Source: Bombardia bombarda (lineage: Eukaryota > Ascomycota > Sordariomycetes > Sordariales > Lasiosphaeriaceae). Taken from it: a DNA stretch of 64,000 nt. The notes under the pieces were generated by a model. It worked only from the letters and a program-made list of their open reading frames with translations, did no database searches and was not told the origin of the DNA. The stretch covers positions 62,001 through 126,000 of the forward strand of contig JAULSR010000007.1 of assembly GCA_030512295.1 (NCBI GenBank). The letters run 5' to 3'. The position numbers and the translations under genes were made by a program. Each line of letters begins with the position of its first letter. Within the stretch, counting starts at the first letter, position 1. This document shows positions 33,901-46,200 of this stretch, piece after piece.

Positions 33901-36900
33901 GAATCCCGCCTCACCAAAAAGTCTATGGCGAGGGGTGCTGCTTTCCATGAACTTCTGGGCGTTCCGTCTCCCAACAATACCGATCTTGACCTTCGGTGGA
34001 CCAACTTCCTCAAGGCCAGCGAGATCCCCTGGTTGGATGGCCACCAGCTCCAAGGCCAAACAGTATTCCCCGCTGCCGGCTATGTTGCTATGGCTCTGGA
34101 AGCCGGAAAGAAACTTGCTGGGAGCAGGAACGTTAAGATTCTCGAAGTCCAGGATCTTACCATCGGAAAGGCCATCGCCTTTGACGAGGGTGCAACTTTT
34201 GCTGCCGAGACACTCGTCGCTCTGACTGGCGTCAGCCCAGCTCGACCCAACATGAAGACGCAGACTGCCGACTTTGCCGTGTATTCCTGCCCAAACACCG
34301 GGACCATGGACATGGAACTCGTGTCCAGTGGAAAGGTCAAGATCGTATACGGCACTCCTTCCTTCTCGACCCTCTCCTCGCAACCACTTGACGACTCCAA
34401 CATGACCGAGATCGATAGTGAGCGCTTCTACTCTTCGCTTTCTGAACTCGGATACGGCTACAATGGCCCCTTCAGGACCTTGGCCCGCACAAAGAGGCGC
34501 CTGGATCAGGCTTCGGCAACAGCAACTACATACGGCTACAGCGATGATGACGATACCCTAATCGTTCACCCCACCATACTTGACGTGGCATTCCAGGCAT
34601 CGTTCCTCGCGCAATCGAGTCCGGGTGATGAGCAGCTTTGGTCGCTACATGTGCCAACTTCGATCAAGTGCATTCGGGTGAATCCTGAGCTCTGCGCATC
34701 GCTACCGACTTCGCCGACCGACTTGCCCCTGTCAGCGGTTCTGCATACCCCCGAGTCAGGCTCCATCTCCATGCGCAGCAGCATTGATGTCTTCAGCGAA
34801 GACGGCCAGGAGACGCTGATTCAAGTCGAAGAGTTGGTCATGGAGCCCTTCTCTCCTGCTACTGCCGCCGACGACCGTCCCATGTACTCCATCACCAAGT
34901 ATGGTGTTTCGACGCCCAACGCGAACACCATCGTGGCCGAGAACCGGCCATCGACCGAAGAGATTGAGATTGCTGCACTCTGCGAGCGCGTGGCGTACTA
35001 CTATCTGCGAAAGTGGAAGTCCGAGATCGCTGACGAGCAGTGGGCTGAAAGTGGAGAGAAACATCATCACTCTTTGAAGGAAGCCATGGATCGATTGCTG
35101 TCAAACGTGGATAGTGGGCGTCATCCAACCGTGAAGAAGGAATGGGCCACGGATGACGAGGCCCAGCTCAATACCTTAATCAGCCGGTATCCTAAGAATG
35201 TTGACCTCAAGCTCATATCGGCCGTGGGTGAGAGCATGCCCGCTGTCCTTCAAGGGAAGTCGACAATCTCCGAAGTCATGCAACAAGACAAGATGCTGGA
35301 GCGCCTTTTCAGTGAGGGTATCGGATACAGCCAATACAATGACTTGCTAGCACGCATGATGCAACAGATCACGCATCGTTACCCGCATGCGAAGATTCTG
35401 GAGACTTGTAAGTACCCGTAACCATCTCTCTCACAAGCCATACTGACCTCGTTCATCAGGTGCCGGAAATAGTCACGCAACTAATGCTATTCTAAACACC
35501 ATTGGTAGCACCTTCTCTTCGTACACCTACACAGACATCTCAGAGGCATATGTTGAGCAGGCTGCTGAATCATTCAAGGAGCGCGGCCAAAAGATGAGCT
35601 TCAAGGTCTTTGACAGCGAAAAGAAGCCATCATCTCAGGGACTAGATGAGCACTCTTATGACGTCGTCATTGCATCCAACGCTCTTCATACCACCTCGTC
35701 GCTTCAGGAAACCTTGGAAAACACTCGCCGTCTCCTGAAGCCCGGGGGTTATCTCTTGCTGTCCGGCATCACGAACAATGGTCCCATCAGAATTCAGATG
35801 ATGCTCGGCGGGCTGCCCGAGTGGTGGGTTGGCCTTGACAACAGCAGCCGCAAGACTAGTCCGTCGAGGACAGCAACATGGCACAACGCTCTTCGTAAAG
35901 CCGGGTTTTCGGGTGTTGATACCATCACTCCCGAAGTCGACGGGGTGGCATGGCCATTCTCTGTCATCGTCACTCAAGCCGTTGATAGCAGGATCGACTT
36001 CCTCAGAAAGCCCATCTCGGCTTCTTCGTCCGTCCAGCTCGAAGAATTGGTCATCCTCGGCAACGGAACGCTCAAGACGTCCCGCATTGCCGAAGAAATC
36101 GCCGAATTGGCTGAGACCATGTGGAGTAGGGTGACCATTCTCGAAGGCCTACCAACCGACGATGACGAGATATCTCCGATGGCGACTTTTGTGAATCTTG
36201 TTGATCTTGATGAGCCCATTTTTGGAAATCTTAGCGAGGACAAGATGGAAGGCTTGAAGACGCTCTTTGAGTTTGCAAGCAATATCGTCTGGGTCACCGA
36301 GGGAGCCAGAACTGACGAGCCCTACCACAATGCCAGTATCGGTTTTGGCCGGTCCATTGCTGCAGAGATGCCGCATCTGTCTCTCCAGTTCCTTGACCTG
36401 GATGGTGTTGGTAACAACGCTTCTCGCATCATTACCGAGGCCGTGCTGCGTCTTGCTGCCATGGAGGAATGGGATACCAAAGGCACTCTGCACCAGGAGC
36501 TGTTGTGGTCTAAGGAGCCAGAGCTATACCTGGAAAGCGGACAGCTCATGGTACCTCGCATCGTCTCTAATGATGAGCAGAATGCCAGAATCAACTCCTT
36601 GAGGCGAACCGTCAATAAGACTCTGGACCCACGGACTGCCACAGTCTATGTCTCCCAAGCGGCTGATTCATCGCTCATCCTCTGCGAGGAGCCGACCCCT
36701 CGGTCTCATCTATGTGATGGAGAGTCCTCAGTTCAGATCAAGCACTCGTCCTTGAACGCTCTGAATATCGCCCCGGATACTTTCTTGTACCTCGGGCTTG
36801 GCGAAAACCAGGCGACGGGAGAAGCAACCATTATTCTCTCTGAAACTAACTCTTCTATTGCGGTCAGCTCCACGAGTGTCTCAGTGCCGGATATCTCACC

Positions 36901-39900
36901 AGCTCAAGGTCCTGTAATCCTCGCCGCTACTGCAAGTGAACTCTTGGCCTCTTCGTTGCTTTCAGGAGTCTCTTCCAAGTGTCACATACTCGTCCACGAG
37001 CCCGGCCAGGACGGCATTTTTGCGAATGCACTGGCGCAACAAGCAGCTACCAAGGACATCCGTATCACTTTCAGCAGCACATCGGACTGCTCACTGCACA
37101 AGTCTTGGATCCACTTAGACCCGTGGACGTCGGAGCACGCGGTCCAGAAGTGGCTTCCCACTCACCTCACCCATTTTGTGGATCTTGCGGTTGATGATGA
37201 GGCCATTGATGCAAGCCTCAGCATCCAGCAATGTCTTCCCTCGGGATGCAGACAAATCCATGTCGGCGATCTATTCCGACAGCGGTCGTTAGTTCTAGGC
37301 GGCATTGGTTCTGTTTCCCAGCTTCTCCAGGACGCGGTGAGACGGGCCCAGTCATCACCTGCTCTGAGCAAGACGGCGCCAGAGGTCATCCAGGCTGGCC
37401 AGATCACCAACTCAGCGGTGTCCAAGTATCCCTCGAGCATCATCGACTGGTCCCAGGACAACGCTCTCACTGTCCAAGTGCAGCCTATCAACCCGAGCCG
37501 TCTGTTCTCCAGCGACAAGACCTATCTCCTTGTCGGTCTCTCTGGGCAACTCGGACAGTCCCTTTGCGAGTGGATGTCACGACATGGGGCAGGATACATT
37601 TGCCTGACCAGTCGCAGACCCAAATGGGATGAGAATTGGCAAGCCTCCATGAAGAGAGCCGGGACAACCGTCGAGTTTCTCGCCATGGATGTCACAAAGA
37701 AGCAAGACGTACAGCGGGTTGTCGATGAGGTCAGTGCAACATACCCGCCCATTGCTGGTGTCGCGAACGGCGCCGCCCTCTTCCATGACGCACCCTTCTC
37801 AGAAATGTCTCTGGAGATAATGGAAGATGTCCTCAAGCCTAAGGTAGATGGGACTCGCTACCTTGACGAGGTCTTTGGGGATACTGAGCTCGACTTCTTC
37901 ATTGTATTCTCCTCGCTTACCTCTGTCCTCGGCAATAGCGGACAGTCCAACTACACGGCCGCCAACGCGTACATGACTGGACTGATGAGTCAGCGAAGGA
38001 AGCGTGGTCTTGCTGGGACATCTCTTGACATCGGTCTTATTTATGGTATTGGAATGGGCGAGCGAGCAGGTGACGTGGCCAGGGAGCAGTTGATCAGATA
38101 CGGCTTTATGCCCATATCTGAAACAGACTTTCATCAGTTGTTCGCCGAGGCGATTCGGGCTAGCTCTCCTAGCTCGGGCTTGAACCCGATTGTTACTACG
38201 GGTTGCCGGACCGCACGGGACGACGAAGAGGAACCTGTTCAGTGGATTAATAACCCCCGCTTGTCACACAAGATCATCATTGAGGCTCAGGATGGCGGTT
38301 CCGAGGGTGGCGGAGGCAAGAAGAGTGTCCTTCCTGTTCGCGATCAGCTCGCAGAAGCTAGGACTAAGGAAGAAGCACTGGAGATTTTGAAGGGTCAGTA
38401 TAAATTCGGTTATTAGATTCTGGACAGCAAGAGTTGCTAACAATGAGACAGAATGCTTCGCCGCCAAACTGGCTATGATCTCACGGCTTGCCGATGGACA
38501 AGTTGGTCACAACGTTCCTCTTGTCGAGCTCGGAATCGACTCTCTCGTCGCTGTCGAAGTCCGTGGTTGGTTCTTGAAGGAACTCAAGACAGATATGCCG
38601 GTACTCAAGGTGCTTGGAGGCGGTTCTGTTGCCGATCTCTGCCAGCAAGCATTGGAGAAACTACCAGAAACTCTGGTTCCAAAAATTGGAGCTGCAGGGA
38701 CAGGGAAAGCCAAGGCATCCGAGGTGAAAGCCGCACCAAAGGGGGTGGACCCCAAGCCTAAGGGTCCCACAAAGAGACCTATTGTCAGCACACGTCCGAC
38801 TGAAAGCTCCACAACGACAACGTCGTCGGCATCATCGTCTCCAGGAAGATCGCCAGGCAACCGGTCTCCAGCACCGGCAACTCCCTTGACACCGCTCTCG
38901 GCAACTCCTTCAAGCCTTGACCTGGCAGCAGCTTTGGCAGCCAAACAACCCAAGCCAGTATACGCCAAAAGTGAGCTGGTCTCGTTCGCCCAGTCGCGGT
39001 TCTGGTACCTGATGCACCTCATGGACGATCAGACGACTTTCAACGTGACTTTCTACTGCCGCCTGATGGGCAATCTGCGCATTGGGGACCTCGAAAGAGC
39101 CGTTCGTCTCGTCACCAACCGACATGAGTCGCTTCGGACCTGCTTTGTGGCTGATGAGAAGGAGGCGGACCTGGCCTGGCAGAACGTGCTGCCCAACTCC
39201 CGTATAAGGCTCGAGCATAAAAAGATTTCCAAGATGGAGGAACTTCAAGCCGAGTACGAAGAGATGAAGTCCATCCCATTCGACCTTGAGAGCGGCAACT
39301 TGATGCGCCTGATTCTGCTTTCCCTCACGCCGACTGAGCATTACCTTCTCTTCAACTATCATCATATTCTTATGGATGGTGTCAGTCTCCAGAACTTCCT
39401 GGCCGACCTTGAAAAGGCATACAAGCGACAACCTCTCGGTGTTGCACCTCGCCAGATTCCCGACTTCTCGCGTAGCCAACATGAGGCGTTTGAGAATGGA
39501 GACTTTGATGATGAGATTGCATACTGGCGAAGCGAGTTCCCGAACGGACAACACCCTGTACTGCCGCTCCTCCCAATGGCTCAAGTCAACTCCCGTATGC
39601 CAATGAAGACGTTCCAGGTCAACCAGGTCGAGTGTAGGCTGGGCTCTGAGTTGATGGCGCGAATCAGGGACAAGTCCAAGGCGCATCGCTCAACGACCTT
39701 CCACTTCTATCTTGCGGCTTTCAAGGCGATGCTGTTCCGATTCACCGATGTTGACGACTTGACAATTGGTATTGCCGATGCCAACAGGAACGACTGGGAC
39801 GTCATGGGTAGCGTTGGGCTGCTGCTTAACCTCCTCACACTGCGCTTCAAGCGCGGCGAGCTCGACCAACAGTTTGGTGACAGTGTTTCTGAGGCCCGGG

Positions 39901-42900
39901 TCAAGACGTATGATGCGCTTGCACATTCCAGGGTGCCTTTCGACGTCCTCCTTAAGGAGCTCAACGTGCCTCGGTCCGCTTCATACAGCCCATTTTTCCA
40001 GGCCTTCCTCGACTACCGCCAAGGTCACCAGGAGAAGATGCCCTTCGGCAACGCCCAGCTAGAGTTCATGGAAATTCATCCAGGTCGCACTGCCTATGAC
40101 ATGACGCTGGACATCACAGACAGTCCAGATAGTGCGCGCATTCAGTTTCGAACTCAAGCTGGTCTTTATGATCTGACAGCCGCCCAACTGCTTCTCGACA
40201 CTTATGTCAATCTTCTCGAGGCTTTCGCGAGCGACACATCTCTTCAGCTCCGTGAACCCGCCTTGTTCAGTGACGAGGATCTGAAACGAGCCATCAATGC
40301 AGGTCGCGGACCAAGTCTGAAGTCGTCATGGCCGGGTGGAACTCTGCCTCACCGGATCGAACAGGTTGCCGCTGCAAACAAGGACAAGGTTGCACTCAGG
40401 GATGGCCACGACAGAGTATTGACGTATGCCGCGATGAGTGACCGGATCGAAGCCATTTCTGAAGAGCTTCAGAAGAACAATGTGACCGAAGGCTCACGAG
40501 TCCTCGTCTTCCAAGATGCCACGGCTGATTGGCCATGCTCAATGCTTGCCATCATGCGCGTTGGAGCTGTCTATGTTCCGCTTGACCTCCGCAACCCGCT
40601 GCCGCGTCTGGCAGATGTAGCGGGAAGCTGTCAACCGGCCGTCATCCTTACCGACAATACCACGATCGAGAACGCGCCACATGTCAACATATCAGGCGCC
40701 AAGATTGTCAACGTAGACGAAGTCGGACCCAAGCCCTCGTCTTGTGTGCCCAACTCTGCACGAGCAGATGCCGTGGCAGCTATTCTGTATACCAGCGGCT
40801 CAACAGGAAAGCCCAAGGGTATTGTTGTCAAGCACTCAGGCCTTCGCAATGAGATCGAGGGGTACACGACCCAATGGGGACTTAAAGCCGAGAATACTCT
40901 CCAGCAGAGTGCCTTCACCTTCAACCACTCTTCTGATCAAATGTATACTGGCCTAGTAAACGGAGGTTCAGTTTACATTGTGCCGTGGAGCAAGCGCGGA
41001 GATCCCATCGAGGTCACCAAGCTCATCCAAGAGCAGGGCATTACCTACACCAAGGCCACGCCGGCAGAGTACTCGCTTTGGCTGGACTATGGACGCGACA
41101 ATCTGAAGAATGCATCCAAGTGGCGCTTTGCCTTTGGCGGCGGTGAGTCGCTCACCAGCACCCTTGTCAGGGACCTTGCTGCGCTCGACCTGCCGCAGCT
41201 CCGCTTCTTCAACTCGTACGGACCGACTGAAATCTCCATCTCATCGACAAAGATGGAGGTTGCCTATCGTGAGCCGCCCCCTGAAGGGCGTATTCCCTGC
41301 GGGTACTCGCTACCCAACTACACCCAATACATCCTCGATGAACATCTCAAGCCCGTGCCTATTGGCATGCCCGGCGAGCTGTGGATCGGAGGTGCTGGCG
41401 TTTCTCTGGGATACCTGAACAATAAGGAGCTCACGGATCATCACTTTGTGCCTGACCCGTATGTGACCCCCGAGTACATTACGTCTGGGTGGACAAGAAT
41501 GTACCGCACTGGTGATATTGCGCACCTGCAAGCAGATGGAGCCATGGTATTCCACAACCGTGTAGCGGGCGACACCCAGGTCAAAATCCGAGGCCTGCGC
41601 ATCGAGCTTGAGGATATAGAGAGCAACATTGTCCAGGCGGCGCGAGGGGCTCTGAAGGAAGCAGCCGTCACACTCCGCGACGGCGAATCGAGCTCTCCTT
41701 TCCTGGTCGCCCATGTCGTGTTTGCACCGCAACATGATGTTTCCGACACAGATGCCTTCCTTCAGCAGTTATTGAGGAAGCTGCAGGTCCCGCAATACAT
41801 GGTCCCCGTCATGGCGATACCACTTGAACGTATGCCGCTCACCAACCACTCCAAAGTGGACCGAAAAGCACTGAGAGCCATGCCACTTCCGCAGCGTGAT
41901 TCTTCCAGCAAGGATGCTTCTGGAGAGGGGAGCGAGGAGGATCAGCTGTCAGAGACGATGACACAACTCAAGCGTGTTTGGGAAGAGATTCTGAACACCA
42001 AGCGCCTGGGGCTCAGCATCACCCCCTCAACCAGCTTCTTCACCATCGGCGGTAACTCTTTGCTCATCGTCCGCCTGCAATCCCACATCCGCAAAGTGTT
42101 CAACGTGACTGTGCGACTTGTCGACCTCCTCGATGCCAATACATTAGCCGAGATGGCCAAGCAGATCGAAGAGAGCACCAGCGTGAGCGTGATCGACTGG
42201 GAGAAGGAAACTGCCCTGCCAGACCTGAGCCTGCCCGGACAGGTCGATGTGCACCAGCCCATCAAGACAACCAACAAGGTGGTGCTGTTCACCGGTGCAG
42301 GCGGCTTCCTCGGGAAGCATATTCTCGCGCAACTCATCGCTAGCCCGGACATCGCTAAGATCCACTGCATCGGCTTGCGAGAAAAGCCCGCCGGGACGCC
42401 GCGCAAGCTCGCTGTCTCGCCATCGCCCAAGATTGTCATGCATCGAGGCGATCTGTCTGAGCCCTGGCTGGGCCTTTCCCAGACCGAATTCATGGAGATG
42501 GCTGGGGAAGTGGACTCAATTCTCCATATAGCTGCCGTACGCTCATTCTGGGACAATTACCACCTGCTGCGCCCAAGTAACATCACCCCGACACAACAGC
42601 TCGTCAGGATGGCCGCACCTCGCCACATCCCCATCCACTATGTATCCAGTGCTGGTGTAGTGCCCAAAGAGAGCATTGAGGGTGCGCCAGAATCAGTTGC
42701 AGCGCATCCGCCTGCCTCCGATGGCTCGGACGGCTACCTTGCTACACGCTGGGCAAGTGAGCAGATTCTGGAGCGGGCCTCCTCGATACTCGGCGTACCA
42801 ATTTTCATCCACCGCTTCACCCCGCCCAAGACATCGACAAGCAAGACCTCGGAGATGGTGACAACGGCGTTGGAGCACTTTGCCAAGTTTGTTGAGGAGA

Positions 42901-43256
42901 TGTCAACCATGCCAGACTGGAAAGGGGTTAAGGGCCACTTTGACATGACACCCGCCGCAAGAGCAGCTGGCGAGCTTGCAGCAGGAATCTTGGGCGGCAA
43001 GTCTGAGAATGAGACGAGCAGTGTGGTAAGGTTCTTGCACCACGACTGTGAGGTCCAAATTGACGTTAATGAGATGATGGCGTTCCTCGCAGAGCGGGTT
43101 CAGAAGGGAAGCAATGATCTCGAGACAATGCCTGGTTTGAGGTTCTTGGGTCGGACGAAGGCGCTTGGGCTTGGGTATTTCATTACGTCGCAGGAGCTTT
43201 ACATGGAGGGTACCACTGAGGAGGGTAAGATGGTGGTTTTGGCGTCGCGGAGGTGA
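30953..43256 (+). CDS. Hybrid PKS-NRPS, KS-AT-DH-MT-KR-ACP-C-A-T-R* (tetramic-acid type)
   Basis: Multidomain synthase expected to build a reduced polyketide, join it to one amino acid and release it by a Dieckmann-type terminal domain. Five exons (30953-31232, 31313-32314, 32402-35407, 35460-38393, 38452-43256), all GT-AG, give 4008 aa. Seen, by residue: KS C179/H318/H360; AT GHSSGE with S649; DH H975 and D1155; MT region with a degenerate SAM loop at 1426-1437 (LETCAGNSH); no ER; KR loop GLSGQLG at about 2122 and Y2261; ACP S2438 (GIDSL); condensation HHILMDG with H2712; A domain with intact P-loop (TSGSTGKPKG) and NSYGPTE but N3232 in the substrate-binding FNHS motif; T S3610 (GGNSL); terminal domain TGAGGFLG at about 3688, VSSAG, and Y3836-xxx-R3840. 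The start at 30953 directly precedes the KS. Three departures from consensus (MT, A, R*) are described under findings. The enoyl reductase at 23565 is the likely partner. Confidence 0.95.
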
Positions 43257-46200
43257 AGACTGAGTATAATCTGCTTCATTTAGGCGCACAACAGGCGTTA
43301 GTTTCATATCTATCTCTTTGTTTTAGCTGGTTTAGATTGGTAGATCCCTTACTGTTATACATTTTCGTTTCATTGTGTTTGGCTGCAGGGACCATCACCA
43401 ACTAATTTCGAAGCTCAAGGCCCGTCTCCAGGTGCGATCTTATGTGTCGAGAATGAAGAGGAACAACCCTGAGATGTGCGCTACAATCCCGCGCGTCGAT
43501 TGATTGTGCAACGGTGCAGTTAACTGCAGCAGCCGAAGTGGATGATGGTCAGTAAACGACGTGTAGCGCGGGCTTGTAAGTTTACTGGGTGGTGCTGGAT
43601 GATGCAACAGTGGAAAGTGACGCGGCAATGAAAAGTGATTTGGGTCGGAATTTGGCAGGCGGTTGGGAGCCGTTCGGGGTATCATAATAACAGGTATGGT
43701 CTGATTGCGAAATTCTAGGAAGGAACGAAACATCGACTTGCAGTCTAGTCGCAGCTTCCTCATGATATCTGTTAGCAGCCAGGCTACAACTTACATAAAG
43801 ACAGCAGCTTAGCCATAAAGCCCTAAGGTAGCTGGCAATCAGGTGACTCTACCCAAATCAAGATGTTTAACTAAGGTACCTAGGTATCTATTATCTACCT
43901 ACCTAATGATCCTACAATTAGGGATACTATCTACCTTATGTAAGGTACCTAGGTAGTCATTCCTACGTAGTTGACGCTATTGGGCTTGAATGTCGACAAC
44001 GCCCGTCCGTAATATAGGCAACACTACTACTGGTACTGCAAATACCTGTGTTGATATAGGTAGTTTTCTAATTTTAGATGTCCAAATTAGGTCAGACAAT
44101 AACCATACGTAATAAGTGCCCAAGGTATCTCATACATTTCACTCTCGTTCGAAAGCACTTTGTACTATCTCATTACCTAGTGAACGTGGTGGATGTTGCC
44201 AATCTAGGGCTCGCGCGAGGACGCGTATAGCAATATCCAATGGACAACATAAATCACAGAGCAATCCGAAGGCTTCTGATTTGGCCGAGTTTCTAATATG
44301 TCCTTTATAGGTTCATATTCATAGACGGATGGTTGCATGTAGTTCGGTTACTATAACCCTCCGTCATCTTCTCTCGTGCGTTGTGCAACATCATGATGAA
44401 TTTGTGACGGGGAACCGTCACGCTATTAATACTAAGAGCGAGGCTCGGTATCTTCTGACGACTTAAAGGTACTTACTGTAAGATTTCTCTCTTTATACGT
44501 TGCTAAAGCTCCTGAAGCTACTAATAGACGGCAATGATATCTGTCCAGTGCCGTCTTGAAGCAGATCCGACAGTCTAGACCAAAGGATCGGCAACGGATA
44601 GAAACACAAATCAAATGCAAACAGATACTATTGGCGGCCTAGCTTCCATAAATACATATAAGGGTCACACAGGCGTGGTATTCCTAGTCCTACTAAGCTA
44701 AGGAGAACAGCTGGGCTGGGGCATGTGCGGAGGACTTTCACTCACCTCCTCCCCTTTGGCCCGTGTGGGCAACCTGTGAGTGAGCGTGGGGTCAATCGGG
44801 GAGACGGACAATCAGCCCTCTGGCCGGCCATTTCCATCTCCACAAAGACACCTAAACTATTGGTTATTGGTGTGGTGCTACACCATATTTCCTTTGAATC
44901 TGCGGGATGGATGGTTGGTGATTGAATAGCTCGGGAATTGCGACAGAAACGGCATTTTGCATTTCTTTGAAGGCTCTAGTATGCTCAGGTTGGGGAGGAG
45001 CGGAGTCCCATTTACCTGCCGTGCCTACCCTCTGAAGAAGTCGTTGAAGAAGAGAAGGAGCCTTGGGCTAAAGGTGGGGTGTTCTTTTCAACAACGCCTC
45101 GGATGATGCCGGTCGTCGCGAGGCACGGCAAGCACGGGGTGTTTGACAGCGACACAAATTGTCCCTATGGGTGGAGCAGCTGAGACACAGGATTGCTAAG
45201 CTATGACGTAGGTGCTGCTGACTCGCCTAGGGCTGAGGGAAGGAGCTGCTAGCAAACATCGAACACCTCATGGAACTATTTGAGATTGACTTTTGGCTGC
45301 ATGCAACTTACGATTTCTTTTTTTCTAGGGTTAAGAATGACAGGCGAACCTACCGTACCTACCTTACCATACCTACCTAGGTAGGCACACAAGTCGTAAA
45401 TCTGCCCATTGTGAAAGATGTAACTGCTGCACTGGGACGGGCAGTCGCCAAGTCTAAAGCCATGAATGAAGTCGGGAATCGGAGATTCACCTGGCCTGGG
45501 GAGTGGTGCCGGGGTGCGACGAGTACGTACTCCAATTTCGTAACCGATCAGAGAAGGAAGACACGAAAGAGTCGGAGAAAAAGAGGGCTAACCGATGTGA
45601 TGGATTTGCCAAGACCAAGCCCAATCAGCGTGCAGGATGTGTCTTGATGGCTGCATGCCGAGCCGGTCTTGTCGGGTCTAGACTTCGAGTGCACTCCCAG
45701 AAATCAAGGACACGGCTTGAGCAAGACAGCAAAACGCGGCCGAAATGGTGCCATTCCGGTCAGCAGTGCTTGATCCGGACTCACGATATTATGGGAATGT
45801 TGGCAGTTGTTGGCCGGCACAAGACCCGTGGATCACGAACCCCACCAAGGCCCGCAGGGGCTGTTCACGGTTTACCTACCCAGGCTCCAGGTACCGTTTT
45901 GCTCCAGAAAGCAAAGCTTGAGGTTATCGTGAGCTAGCAAAACAGGACTGGACGGCCGAGTTACCCTATGTTCGCCCCATCTCGTGGGCCGCAAGAGTGT
46001 CAGTCACTGCAAGATCACGGGGACAGGCTCAGACAGGGTCGCCAGCGTTTTTGGGGAATAATGGAAGGTGACCAGTAGCCGGAGTCGGGCTAGCAAGAGG
46101 ACCCTGATCTTCCTTCCAGCTAGGGCGTAACCAGGGCGCGCAACCACGCATGAGGCCAAGTCCGTGCAGACCATCAATGCCACCATTCCAGGGAGGTTGG

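Noticed and set aside
38394..38451. End of the synthase at 38416, making the PKS and NRPS parts separate genes
   Set aside because: The apparent stop lies in a 58-nt intron (GTCAGT...CAG) and splicing joins the KR part directly to the ACP in frame.
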